From Spirochaetaceae bacterium UBA4077 (GTDB lineage: Bacteria; Spirochaetota; Spirochaetia; Treponematales; Rectinemataceae): a DNA stretch of 64,000 nucleotides. The notes beneath the pieces are model-generated. The model was not told the origin of the DNA and did no database searches. It worked only from the letters and a program-made list of their open reading frames with translations. Location of the stretch: contig DFYR01000062.1 in the NCBI GenBank assembly GCA_002383375.1, positions 56,877 to 120,876 on the forward strand. The letters run 5' to 3'. A program made the position numbers and the translations under genes. Positions 16,759 through 25,518 of this stretch are shown here, piece after piece (positions within the stretch are counted from its first letter, which is position 1; the number at the start of each line of letters is the position of its first letter).

Positions 16759-17167
16759 AGAACCGGAAACCTTGTTGAAGTTGATGAAGGGTGCGCCAGA
16801 ACTTGGGCACATAGTCAGCGTATGCATCTAAGGGCGTCGGATAGCTTCTCTCCTAGATAGCGATATCCAATTTTTAAAAGGGTTCGGATGGAAATGGCCT
16901 GTTCACGAATAGACTCGTCTAGGCTTTCTCGGTCTTCTCCTCATCGATTACGGCCATTGCTGCATGCGTTGGCACTCTTCGATCGATCCAATCCATTCGC
17001 ACCCTGAGTGGATCACGTTACCGATGGTGGTTGAAGCAGAGGGATTTGGGGCAGAATGGGGGAATATAAAGAGGGTTCTGTGCTGGGACTATACATAAGA
17101 AATCCTCAACTGCTTCCTAATGTAATGAAGTAATCTTTCATTACCCATCAACAAGGTTCCCGGTTCT
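16759..17167. mobile_element. 409-bp element bounded by 20-bp inverted repeats (MITE-like or IS remnant)
   Basis: The left end (16759-16778) reads AGAACCGGAAACCTTGTTGA. The reverse complement of the right end (17148-17167) differs from it at a single base. The interior has no open reading frame of useful length on either strand and no recognisable transposase piece. It fills most of the 576-base gene-free gap 16633-17208. No clear target-site duplication is visible. A second inner inverted repeat (GTAATGAA at 17122-17129, TTCATTAC at 17137-17144) lies near the right end. The most natural reading is a short non-autonomous transposable element or a decayed insertion sequence. Confidence 0.5.
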
Positions 17168-17208
17168 ACCTACGATGCTGCACGCAGAATTGTGGCTAAA
17201 CGAGTACT

Positions 17209-17880
17209 TCAGTCATCAAACTCAGCCATAATTGCAAGACTGGAGGAGGTCCCTATGCGCACGGCTCCGGCTTCGAGCATTGCTATACATTCTGCTTTTG
17301 TCCGGATCCCGCCGGCGGCCTTTACTTTAGCGACACCGCCCAGGGCTTGTCGCATAAGTGCAATGTCGTCGCAAAGCGCTCCGCCGGTTCCAAACCCGGT
17401 ACTGGTCTGGACATAATCGGCGCCGGCAGCCGCGGCTGCCCTGCAGGCGAAGATTTTTTCCTGGCGATCGAGAACACAGGTTTCTATAATCACTTTCACC
17501 TTGGCCGGCTTTGCCGCTTTTGCCACCGCTGCGATGTCTTGAGCGATATAGTTCCAATCCTCGGATTTCGCCTTGCCGATGTTTATCACCATATCGATTT
17601 CACTAGCTCCATCAGAAACCGCCAGCCGAGCTTCCTGGGCTTTGATGGATGTGGTGGAAGCTCCCATTGGAAAACCCACGACAGCGCAGACAGTAGTCTT
17701 GCTTCCGGCAAGCTCTGCAGCGCAAAGCGAAACCCAACAAGGATTTACGCAAATACTCCTGAATCCGAGCGCTCTGGCTTCTTCGCAGGCTTTTTTGAGG
17801 GTAGCCTCATCCGCAGTGGCTCTTAGCACCGAATGGTCGATGACAGCCGCCAGTTCTGCCTTGGTCCATTTCTTATCCAT
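17209..17880 (-). CDS. DeoC-family protein with Schiff-base Lys replaced by Gln
   Basis: A 223-residue DERA-fold protein without an encapsulation peptide. It keeps Cys44 (SICVN), Asp96 (EIDMVINIG) and Lys187 (KVKAAGGI). The lysine that forms the Schiff base in deoxyribose-phosphate aldolase is Gln158 here (DYVQTSTGF, codon CAG at 17409-17407). A canonical DERA could not work this way, so this copy may be inactive, regulatory or carry out altered chemistry. The ATG at 17880 has GGGAGGA upstream; a longer in-frame reading back to 18060 overlaps the HD gene and is rejected. It is the third gene after valS and the HD protein, 25 bases after the latter. Confidence 0.8.
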   Translation of the reverse strand: MDKKWTKAELAAVIDHSVLRATADEATLKKACEEARALGFRSICVNPCWVSLCAAELAGSKTTVCAVVGFPMGASTTSIKAQEARLAVSDGASEIDMVINIGKAKSEDWNYIAQDIAAVAKAAKPAKVKVIIETCVLDRQEKIFACRAAAAAGADYVQTSTGFGTGGALCDDIALMRQALGGVAKVKAAGGIRTKAECIAMLEAGAVRIGTSSSLAIMAEFDD

Positions 17881-17905
17881 GCAAGGGTCCTCCCTTTCTC
17901 TTTTT

Positions 17906-18556
17906 TTAAATCTCGAATCGCCGCGCGAGGTATTCGCGACGGGTAGCGACGAGCTTTTGCAGCTCTTCAAGCATGCGGATGTCAGCAAGCTTGGCGATAG
18001 GGAAAACATAGCGCTCGGTTTCGTCGGTATAGCGCTTGATGAAGGCGATATCCGTGACATAGCCCAGGCTGATCATGTTGGAGATTCTGTCCGCCGACTT
18101 TAGCACCTTGGCGCGGATCGAGCCGAAATCGCTGATCCTAGCGAGGAACTCGATCTTGTTTTCGATAGGGCGGCGGGTGACTTCCAGGACCAGACTGTAC
18201 ACGTCCGGGGATTCTTCGTCGATCGAAAGCAGGTTGTCTCGGTCGAAATCAGGCAGGTCTTCGATGAGGTCGTGGACAACCGAGGCTTTCAGCAAGACCG
18301 AATCGATATAGCCGTAGTCCATAAGGATGGCCATGGTGTCGAGCTGGTGTCTGAACATATTGCCCCCGCTGCGGCGGAGCTTGCCGATGAGGCTTGTGGC
18401 CAGCTGGATATAGGGGGCGAGGTGCATGTTCTTGAGGCGAAGCATGGCTTCCCCGTCCATAGGGACACTTTCGGAGCGCAGGGGGAGATTGGAATGTCTA
18501 ATGCCCGAGAGGTCGAGGCTCTCGAGTTTGACGCCCGTATCTCCCTGAGGACTCAC
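17906..18556 (-). CDS. Stand-alone HD hydrolase resembling small alarmone hydrolases
   Basis: A 216-residue HD-domain protein. Its motifs line up with the (p)ppGpp hydrolase half of Rel/SpoT: FRHQLDT (His70), VVHDLIED (His95-Asp96, Glu99-Asp100) and LKSADRISNM (Asp156, Asn160). No synthetase, TGS or ACT domain follows. Known small alarmone hydrolases (SAH/Mesh1 types) remove the 3' pyrophosphate from (p)ppGpp using Mn2+. The GTG start overlaps the valS stop (GTGA), so it is made together with valyl-tRNA synthetase. A different nucleotide substrate remains possible, but the conserved ED and N residues favour alarmone hydrolysis. Confidence 0.72.
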   Translation of the reverse strand: MSPQGDTGVKLESLDLSGIRHSNLPLRSESVPMDGEAMLRLKNMHLAPYIQLATSLIGKLRRSGGNMFRHQLDTMAILMDYGYIDSVLLKASVVHDLIEDLPDFDRDNLLSIDEESPDVYSLVLEVTRRPIENKIEFLARISDFGSIRAKVLKSADRISNMISLGYVTDIAFIKRYTDETERYVFPIAKLADIRMLEELQKLVATRREYLARRFEI

Positions 18557-21219
18557 GACAGGTCCTCCATATAACGACGTAGTCGTATGCTTCGGCTCTG
18601 GGCATCCGCGAGCTTTCGTCGTTCCTGTTCAACGATCTGGGCGGGAGCTGCTTCCAAAAAGGCCTGATTGGCCAGCTTGGCTGTCAGTTTCTGTGCGAAG
18701 GATTCCTCCCGTTCGATGTCCTTTTTAAACCGTAAAAGCAGTTTTTGAATATCGATGAGTTCCTTGATCTGGATAAAAAGCTCGAATCCTCTGCCAGCCA
18801 GGGCGATGGAACCGGCAGGTTTGGATGCGCCTGGTTCCAGGAAAAGCGGCTCTGGCCCTACCACCAGGAGACCGATCAGAGCCGCGTTCCGTTTAAGGAA
18901 ATCCGCTGCCGGGAAAGAAGCATCCAGTTTTACATAGAGTGGCATCTTGGCTTCCTGGGAAATCTGGAACTCCGATCTAAGGCTTCGCGCCATCGTAACC
19001 AGCTCACGCAGGCTCTCAAATTTTTCTGCCAGCTCTGGGGCTCTTCGTGACTGGACGGATTCCGGCCAGCGCTGCACGATAAGCCTGCCGGCAGCGTTGG
19101 GCAGCATGCCGTATATTTCCTCGGTGACGAAGGGAAGGAAGGGATGAAGGAGGCGCAGCGATTCCTCCAGTACCTGCAGGAGCACTGTGGTGGCCCGATC
19201 TTTTTCTGCCTCGTCCCCGAATTTAGTCGAAAGCTTGCTCGCCTCGATGTACCAATCGCAGAAATCGTCCCAGAAATAGGAGTAAACCGCCTGGGCTGCG
19301 TCGTTGAAGCGCCACGACCTCAGGGCTTCGGTAACCTGGGAGGCGGCCTGGTCAAGCCTATGGAGTATCCATTTGTCCAGGTCGTTGCGGCTGATTTTTT
19401 CCCGGGGAAGGAATTGCCGTCCCTCGAGGTTCATGAGGATGTAGCGCGAAGCGTTCCAGACCTTGTTGGCGAACTTGGAGCCCATCTTGAAGGAGTCCTT
19501 GTCCAGAAGGATGTCCTGGCCCGAGGCGCAGTTATAAGCAAGGGTGAACTTGAGGGCGTCGGCGCCATATTCATCCACTATCTCCAAGGGATCGATGCCG
19601 TTCCCCAGGCTCTTGGACATTTTGCGGCCTTGCTTGTCCCTGATGAGGCCGTGGATGAAGACTTCCTCGAAGGGGCTTTGTCCGGTGAACTCCATGCCCG
19701 CCATGATCATACGCGCCACCCAGAAGAAAATGATGTCGTAGCCGGTGACCAGGGCGCTGGTGGGATAGAAGCGCCGGAAATCCGCCGTGTCCTTGGGCCA
19801 GCCCAGGGTGCTAAAAGGCCAGAGCCAGCTGGAAAACCAGGTATCCAGGACGTCTTCGTCCTGGTAGAGCTCGCCGGAACCGCATTTGGGGCAGACGAGA
19901 GGATCTTCCCGCTCCACCAAAACGGCCCCGCAGTGCTTGCAGTAGAAAGCGGGAATCCTGTGGCCCCACCAGAGCTGTCGGGAAATGCACCAGTCGCGGA
20001 TATTCTCCATCCAATGCGCGTAGGTGTTCTCCCACTTCCTGGGGAAGAAGACCACATCGCCGGACTTCCACGCGGAAAGCGCCTTCTCGGCCAGGGGCTT
20101 CATGCGCACGAACCATTGCTTGGACAAATAGGGCTCGATCGAAGTATGGCAGCGATAGCAATGTCCCACTGCATGGACAAGTTTTTCTTCGGATTTAAGA
20201 AGTCCGAGGGCTTCCAGGTCCGCCAGAACGGCCTTGCGGGCTTCGAGCACCTTGAGACCCCTGTATTTTTCGGGGGCATTGCTCGAGAGGCTTCCATCGG
20301 GATTGAGAATATTCACTCTGGGCAGATTATGCCTGTTGCCCACCTCGAAATCGTTCGGATCATGGGCGGGAGTAATTTTGACAAGGCCGGTGCCGAACTC
20401 CCTGTCCACATAGCTGTCGGCGATAAGCGGGATTTGTCGGTCAGTGAGGGGCAGTTTGATCATCTTGCCGATAAGGCTCTTGTAGCGTTCATCATCCGGG
20501 TGGGCGGCGACAGCCGTATCGCCCAAGAGGGTTTCGGGCCTGGTGGTGGCGATTTCGATCCTGCCCGAAGGACATTCGGGACATGGGCCGTCCGCCAGCT
20601 CGTACCAGATATGCCACATCGAGCCCGCTTCGTCCTCGTGCTCGACCTCGTCGTCCGAAATAGCCGTGCCGCAGGAGGTGCACCAGTTGACCAGGTACTC
20701 GCCCTTATAGACAAGGCCCCGCTCGTAGAGGCTGACGAAAACCTCGCGCACAGCCTTGGAAAGCCCCTCGTCCAGGGTAAAGCGCTCCCTGGTCCAATCG
20801 ACGCTGGAGCCTATCTTGGCGAGCTGCTTAAGAATTATTGCCTTGTGTTCCTTGGCCACCTTCCAGGTCTCTTCAATAAAGGCTTCCCTGCCGATGTCCA
20901 GCTTGTCCTTGCCCTCCTTGCGAAGTTTCTTCTCAACCACGTTTTGGGTGGCAATTCCGGCATGATCGGTTCCGGGGAGCCAGAGCGTCGGGCGCTGCGT
21001 CATACGCCTGTAGCGTATTTGTATATCCTGAAGGCAATTATCAAGAGCATGGCCAAGATGGAGTACGCCTGTTACGTTGGGGGGAGGAATTACGATGGTA
21101 AAGGGATGCTGACTTTTGTCATCCGAAGGCTGAAAGCAGCCCTCGTTCTTCCAGGTGCTGTAGATAGTATCTTCAAAACTCTTCGGATCGTAGGCTTTAG
21201 CCAGTTCGATCGCCTTCAT
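18553..21219 (-). CDS. valS: Valyl-tRNA synthetase
   Basis: Class Ia synthetase of 888 residues that charges tRNA-Val. The HIGH motif appears as PPPNVTGVLHLGHALD near residue 45 and KMSKS as GRKMSKSLGNGIDP near 535. The editing domain lies between them and includes TTRPETLLGDTAVAAHP. The C-terminal 65 residues form the coiled-coil arm typical of bacterial ValRS (FKKDIEREESFAQKLTAKL). ATG 21219 follows GGAGGAAG and gives the family's normal N-terminus; a 15-residue upstream extension is dropped. The stop overlaps the HD gene's GTG. I saw no T-box leader in the upstream gap. Confidence 0.97.
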   Translation of the reverse strand: MKAIELAKAYDPKSFEDTIYSTWKNEGCFQPSDDKSQHPFTIVIPPPNVTGVLHLGHALDNCLQDIQIRYRRMTQRPTLWLPGTDHAGIATQNVVEKKLRKEGKDKLDIGREAFIEETWKVAKEHKAIILKQLAKIGSSVDWTRERFTLDEGLSKAVREVFVSLYERGLVYKGEYLVNWCTSCGTAISDDEVEHEDEAGSMWHIWYELADGPCPECPSGRIEIATTRPETLLGDTAVAAHPDDERYKSLIGKMIKLPLTDRQIPLIADSYVDREFGTGLVKITPAHDPNDFEVGNRHNLPRVNILNPDGSLSSNAPEKYRGLKVLEARKAVLADLEALGLLKSEEKLVHAVGHCYRCHTSIEPYLSKQWFVRMKPLAEKALSAWKSGDVVFFPRKWENTYAHWMENIRDWCISRQLWWGHRIPAFYCKHCGAVLVEREDPLVCPKCGSGELYQDEDVLDTWFSSWLWPFSTLGWPKDTADFRRFYPTSALVTGYDIIFFWVARMIMAGMEFTGQSPFEEVFIHGLIRDKQGRKMSKSLGNGIDPLEIVDEYGADALKFTLAYNCASGQDILLDKDSFKMGSKFANKVWNASRYILMNLEGRQFLPREKISRNDLDKWILHRLDQAASQVTEALRSWRFNDAAQAVYSYFWDDFCDWYIEASKLSTKFGDEAEKDRATTVLLQVLEESLRLLHPFLPFVTEEIYGMLPNAAGRLIVQRWPESVQSRRAPELAEKFESLRELVTMARSLRSEFQISQEAKMPLYVKLDASFPAADFLKRNAALIGLLVVGPEPLFLEPGASKPAGSIALAGRGFELFIQIKELIDIQKLLLRFKKDIEREESFAQKLTAKLANQAFLEAAPAQIVEQERRKLADAQSRSIRLRRYMEDLS

Positions 21220-21552
21220 GCACTTCCTCCGGCTTCTAACGACAAAACTCGTTCGGAAAAGCATAGCGAAAAAGAGGCTGCTGGGGAAGGGGAATGGCAG
21301 AACGTTAGCGTTAAGCGCCGAGAAAACGCCATTTCGCGATAGGGTTACTATGTAATAATCCTGTTTTACCCCAGCCCTGTACGCGGAAAACCGACTGTTA
21401 CGTGGCCTAACTATCCAGCGACCCTGCTGCCCGATAGCCCTCCGTGATATCTTTTAAGTTTTCGGCTTTTAGCATATATTCATGCATATCGCAGGCTGAT
21501 GCCGGCGACACTTCGATTCAGCGGCCAACAAGCTTAGCCGCAAGGGGGCCAT
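21220..21552. other. 333-base divergent intergenic region
   Basis: Lies between valS (minus) and an acyl-CoA synthetase gene (plus). It should carry both promoters, but no box pair with good spacing stands out; a TATATT around 21476 could be a plus-strand -10 without a matching -35. I see no RNA gene, repeat or T-box-like leader. AAGGGGG just before 21553 is the ribosome site of the plus-strand gene. Confidence 0.4.
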
Positions 21553-23268
21553 ATGGAAAAGCAGTTACCTTGGACTTTCTTGGACGAATATAGAGGAAAG
21601 GTCTTTACCGGAACCTGGCCGACTATCCCTCAAATGTTCAAGATTTCTGTTCAGCGCTATCCCGACCGACCCTGTTTTACCGAATACGCACCCGACAGGA
21701 TAAGCCTGAGCTACAGCCAGGCATATGAAAAAATCCAGAATCTCGCCGCGTATCTGCGCGGTTTCGGATTGAAGAAAGAAGAAAAAATCGCCCTCACCGG
21801 CAAGAACAGCCCCGAATGGGCGATCGCCTACCTTGCCATCCTGGAAGCCGGGGCTGTCGTCGTGCCCATCGATTACCAGATAAGCATGGCCGAGACGAAA
21901 AATCTTCTTAAAGCCAGCGACGCGACGATCCTGTTCGTGGATGAGGAGAAGGCGGACGAGCTCCGATCATTCTGCAAGAGCTTCAAGAAAATTATTTCTC
22001 TCTATCGATCAGGGGAAGACTATATCTACGACCTGCGGCTCTCCGAAAGCGAAAACCCGCCTGAAGCACAGTCCCTGAGCGAATCCGATCTGGCCGCGAT
22101 CCTCTTTACTTCCGGCACAACCGGAGTGCCCAAGGGGGTAATGCTGAGCCACAGTAATCTTGTCTCTGACTGCTACCTCGCCCAGGCCAATCTCACCGTG
22201 TACCCCACCGACGTGTTCTATGCCCTTCTGCCGATACACCATTCCTACACAATGCTCGCCGTGTTCATAGAAGCCATTTCCACCGGAGCGGAAATCGTGT
22301 TCGGCAAAAAAATGGTAGTTAAGCAGATACTGAAGGATTTGAAGGAAGCCAAGATAACCATGTTTCTGGGCGTGCCCCTTCTCTTTAACAAACTGCTCAA
22401 CGGCATTCTTAAGGGAGTCCGCGAAAAGGGAGCCCTGGTTTACGGCCTCATCTCCTTTCTCATGGGCGTATCCGGAGCCATTAAAACAATTTTCAAGGTA
22501 AATCCTGGCAAAAAACTATTCCACAGTATCCTGGAAAAGGCCAGCCTTTCCACAATCCGCATCTGTATATCAGGCGGCGGTCCGTTGGCGCCTTCGGTCT
22601 TCAAAAAATATAACGAGTTGGGTATCGATTTTATCCAGGGCTACGGCCTCACCGAGACTTCCCCCATCCTCACCTTGAATCCCAAGGAACATTACAAGGT
22701 GGATTCGATAGGCAAGATCCTTCCCCAGGTGGAAATGAAAATTCTGGAGCCTGATGAAGATGGCATAGGCGAAATCGCCGTAAAAGGCCCGATGGTGATG
22801 AAAGGCTATTATAAGATGCCCGAAGAAACCGCCGAGGTTTTTACCCAGGATGGCTGGTTCAAGACCGGGGACCTGGGATATATGGACGAGGAAGACTACG
22901 TCTACCTCACCGGCAGAGCCAAGAACCTCATCGTCACCGCGGGCGGCAAGAATGTCTACCCGGAGGAAATCGAAAACCGCTTCCAGCTCTATATGGAAAT
23001 CGACCAGATTCTGGTGAAGGGTTACCATGAAAAAGACGACGAGAGTGTGGAACTTATAGAAGCCCTCATATACCCCGAACAGGAGTGGCTTAAAAAGCTG
23101 GCAGATACCGACGAGGCTGCCTATAAAGCCGCGAAAGTGCGTATGGAAGCAATCGTCGACGAGGTAAACCAGAAGCTCCTGCCCTATCAGAAAATCATGA
23201 GGGTACAGGTGCTGCGCGAACCCCTCGAGATGACCACCACGAAAAAGGTCAAGCGCTTCAGCCTCTAG
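21553..23268 (+). CDS. AMP-forming long-chain acyl-CoA synthetase
   Basis: A 571-residue adenylate-forming enzyme that activates a carboxylic acid with ATP and CoA. P-loop-like LFTSGTTGVPKGVMLSH is near residue 190, GYGLTETSPIL near 360, GWFKTGDLGYMD near 430, GRAKNLIVTAGGKNVYPEE near 455, and the catalytic lysine region is TTTKKVKRF at the C-terminus. It appears soluble or peripherally membrane-bound. It stands alone between valS and a convergent unknown gene. Chain length of the acid cannot be judged. A second family member is at 61921-63834. Confidence 0.9.
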   Translation: MEKQLPWTFLDEYRGKVFTGTWPTIPQMFKISVQRYPDRPCFTEYAPDRISLSYSQAYEKIQNLAAYLRGFGLKKEEKIALTGKNSPEWAIAYLAILEAGAVVVPIDYQISMAETKNLLKASDATILFVDEEKADELRSFCKSFKKIISLYRSGEDYIYDLRLSESENPPEAQSLSESDLAAILFTSGTTGVPKGVMLSHSNLVSDCYLAQANLTVYPTDVFYALLPIHHSYTMLAVFIEAISTGAEIVFGKKMVVKQILKDLKEAKITMFLGVPLLFNKLLNGILKGVREKGALVYGLISFLMGVSGAIKTIFKVNPGKKLFHSILEKASLSTIRICISGGGPLAPSVFKKYNELGIDFIQGYGLTETSPILTLNPKEHYKVDSIGKILPQVEMKILEPDEDGIGEIAVKGPMVMKGYYKMPEETAEVFTQDGWFKTGDLGYMDEEDYVYLTGRAKNLIVTAGGKNVYPEEIENRFQLYMEIDQILVKGYHEKDDESVELIEALIYPEQEWLKKLADTDEAAYKAAKVRMEAIVDEVNQKLLPYQKIMRVQVLREPLEMTTTKKVKRFSL

Positions 23269-23307
23269 TCCTGGCCGGCGCGGTCCTGCCGTGCAAGGAC
23301 GTAGCGA

Positions 23308-24048
23308 TTAATCAGCACTCTCCTGATGCGTGGGAGCGTAGCGCTTCACCCTGTCTTTTGAAGGTATTTCCTTAATGAGTTCCGCCCTGGCGTAGCTGTA
23401 CAGAAGCTTTCTGGCCCGGGCTGGGCCTATATTCGTGGCCTTCCCCAGGGACACCGATGTCCAGTAACCATTCTCATTTTCCGGCAAGAGGGCTAACCAG
23501 TCTGCAGGGCTCGCAAATTCCCTCGATTCCCTCACGGCTACGAGGTTTCTGTCGACAGTGGCATAGGACTTAAGGAAGCGACCCCGGCGCACTGGCTCTT
23601 TCAGCACGGTGCGGATCTCTTCAATTTCAACATATACGAGTTCGATGATCAGTCCCGGCAGACTCAAGAGTTTCGAAGCCCTGACAATGCGGTCGAATAC
23701 CGACCAGAGTTCCTCTTTTTTTGGGCTCCTGCGGCGGGAGAGGACTTCGCCCGTATCCTGTTCGATCCTCAGAATGATTTTTTGGGCTGCAAGAGGTATC
23801 TGTATGCGCTGCCTGAATCCTCGGCGACTCCAAAACTCCGCTTTATCCACAATAGGGCTCAAAGAACCCGTCTGGATTTCCACTATTTCGCCGTCCGCTC
23901 TCAGCGCGTCGGCTATTTTCCCCTCGACATCGACCTCAATCCGGCCGCCCGGGCCTGCAGCCAGGCGCTTGAGCTGGTCGTGGAGACTGTACTCGGAGTA
24001 GAGATTGATTCGGTTTGTCTCGGCCACCAGGGTTTTGTCGTCATTCAC
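23308..24048 (-). CDS. Conserved hypothetical protein, possible restriction-endonuclease fold
   Basis: A 246-residue protein of no certain family. The N-terminal third reads YSLHDQLKRLAAG, VDGKIADALR-like (actually VEGKIADALRADG) and EIVEIQTGSLSPI. A D...ExQ arrangement on adjacent strands is seen in some PD-(D/E)xK nucleases, and I suspect that fold. The C-terminal half contains a winged-helix-like stretch (SLGKATNIGPARARKLLYSYARAELIKE). The start is GTG at 24048 with only a weak ribosome site. It is convergent with the acyl-CoA synthetase and 111 bases beyond the thiolase gene. A DNA- or RNA-processing role is only a guess. Confidence 0.55.
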   Translation of the reverse strand: MNDDKTLVAETNRINLYSEYSLHDQLKRLAAGPGGRIEVDVEGKIADALRADGEIVEIQTGSLSPIVDKAEFWSRRGFRQRIQIPLAAQKIILRIEQDTGEVLSRRRSPKKEELWSVFDRIVRASKLLSLPGLIIELVYVEIEEIRTVLKEPVRRGRFLKSYATVDRNLVAVRESREFASPADWLALLPENENGYWTSVSLGKATNIGPARARKLLYSYARAELIKEIPSKDRVKRYAPTHQESAD

Positions 24049-24090
24049 GTATTTCTAGAATAGCCTGGGTTGAAACCATAACGAAAGGGG

Positions 24091-24119
24091 CTTGAGGGCT
24101 GTGCAGCCCAGCCCTCAAG
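24091..24119 (-). terminator. Hairpin terminator after the thiolase operon
   Basis: Perfect 11-base arms (24091-24101 and 24109-24119) with a 7-base loop, 40 bases beyond the thiolase stop. On the minus strand it is followed by CCCCTTTCG, a weak U-run. It probably ends the long catabolic operon that starts at 33762. Confidence 0.5.
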
Positions 24120-24159
24120 GAGGTTCATACGAAGCCCCCGACCAGGGCCGCTTTTAGAC

Positions 24160-25416
24160 CTATCTTTTTAATACTGTAACGCAGTTGGTCACCGACGATC
24201 CTCCCACATTGAGGCTGACGCCCACCTGGGGCTTTTTACCTACGGGAACGGCGCCGATCGCTCGGCCGACCAGCTGCTTGTAAAGCAGGACGTTCATGGA
24301 AACCCCCGTGGCTCCAACGGGGTGACCCTTGGCCTTCAGGCCGCCGGACAGGTTGACCGCGCATGTAGGATCGTCTCTGCCAAAGCGTCCATCCATGTAG
24401 TCGTAACCCGCTCTTCCGTCGGCGGAGAGGCCGAGGGCTTCGGTGCAGAGCAGCTGGTTGATGGTAAAGCAGTCGTGGACTTCGGCGATATCCACATCTC
24501 TAATACTGATACCCGCTTCGGCAAATGCCCGGGCAACAGCTACTTTGCCAGCCATGAGCTCGTACATGTTAGGCCTGGCCGAAATGGCGATTCGTTCGTT
24601 GGCATGACCGATTCCAGCGATCCGTACGGCCTTCTCTCCTCGGCTAAGGCTGGAGTCCGAGGAGGCGATGACCAGGGCTGCGGCTCCGTCAGTCACCAGG
24701 GAGCAGTCGTGGAGTCGTAAAGGCTGCGCGATTATTGGATTCTTCTCCGGTGGCAGGTTGAGTATGGCCTCTGGGCTAGTCAAGCCCAGTCGGTCCGAGG
24801 GGCCACCTTTGCCGAAATGGGCAAGGGGATTGTCCAAACCGTTCTTATAGTTGAGGGCAGCCACCGTGGCCAGCATCCGCGCGAGGGTGGCATCGTCGAG
24901 CTTATATTGGATGGCGTAACCCTTGGCATATTCCGCGAAAAGCCCAGGGAACGTCATTCCCCTGGCTCCCTCCTCGGCCCAGTATGAACATGTAGCAAGA
25001 CCGTGGGTCACTCCCCTGGTATCCAGCAGATTCATTTTTTCCACGCCGATGACAAGGGCTATCTTAGCCCTGCCTGATTCTACGGCGTAAAGGGCGCTGA
25101 AAAGCGCCACGGATCCTGAGGCGCAGGCGTCCTCCACCCTGGTCATGGGCTTGAAGCGTAGCGCAGAAGGGGCGACTTCGACGCCCAGTGCAGCGATATG
25201 TTCCTGATTCGCGAATATGCCGGGAGCGCAGGAAGCCACCCAGACGGCGTCCACTTCGGAGGCCCCAATGCCCGCATCGTCCAGGGCTCCCCTCCCCGCC
25301 TCGGTTAAGAGTTCGTAGATGCTCTTAAGGTCGGTGATGCTTCCTGTCTCCTTGTCTTTCTTGACAAAATTGCCGAACGCGGTGTTATAGGCACCGATTA
25401 TGCTCACCTTTGACAT
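24160..25416 (-). CDS. Thiolase-family protein, SCP-x type
   Basis: A 418-residue thiolase-fold enzyme. The nucleophile Cys is in VEDACASGSVAL near residue 91, the catalytic His in AEVHDCFTINQLL, and the closing GGLKAKGHPVGATGVSMN holds the second His. The usual biosynthetic-thiolase second Cys loop is absent, as in SCP-x and acetone- or lipid-transfer-type thiolases. Those cleave or form 3-ketoacyl-CoA, often working with an OB-fold DUF35 partner, which I do not see nearby. AAGGAGAG precedes the ATG. It is the last gene of the importer/hydrolase operon, where it would release acetyl-CoA (inference). Confidence 0.85.
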   Translation of the reverse strand: MSKVSIIGAYNTAFGNFVKKDKETGSITDLKSIYELLTEAGRGALDDAGIGASEVDAVWVASCAPGIFANQEHIAALGVEVAPSALRFKPMTRVEDACASGSVALFSALYAVESGRAKIALVIGVEKMNLLDTRGVTHGLATCSYWAEEGARGMTFPGLFAEYAKGYAIQYKLDDATLARMLATVAALNYKNGLDNPLAHFGKGGPSDRLGLTSPEAILNLPPEKNPIIAQPLRLHDCSLVTDGAAALVIASSDSSLSRGEKAVRIAGIGHANERIAISARPNMYELMAGKVAVARAFAEAGISIRDVDIAEVHDCFTINQLLCTEALGLSADGRAGYDYMDGRFGRDDPTCAVNLSGGLKAKGHPVGATGVSMNVLLYKQLVGRAIGAVPVGKKPQVGVSLNVGGSSVTNCVTVLKR

Positions 25417-25518
25417 GGGAACTCTCCTTATAGGTAAAACGTCTTGCGGAAGGCTTATCCTTCTACGTGGATACTGTTTGGTACACGATGCCGGGTTTAT
25501 GCGACACTTAAATCCGGT

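Noticed and set aside
17881..18060. 60-residue upstream extension of the second DeoC
   Set aside because: It overlaps the HD protein gene out of frame; ATG 17880 has a good ribosome site and the usual DeoC N-terminus.
19144..21342. A 732-codon open frame antisense to valS
   Set aside because: It mirrors the codon structure of valS, which has all class I synthetase motifs; the antisense product has no recognisable domain or ribosome site.
21220..21400. Possible T-box leader before valS
   Set aside because: No T-box core sequence, specifier stem-loop or terminator/antiterminator pair could be seen.
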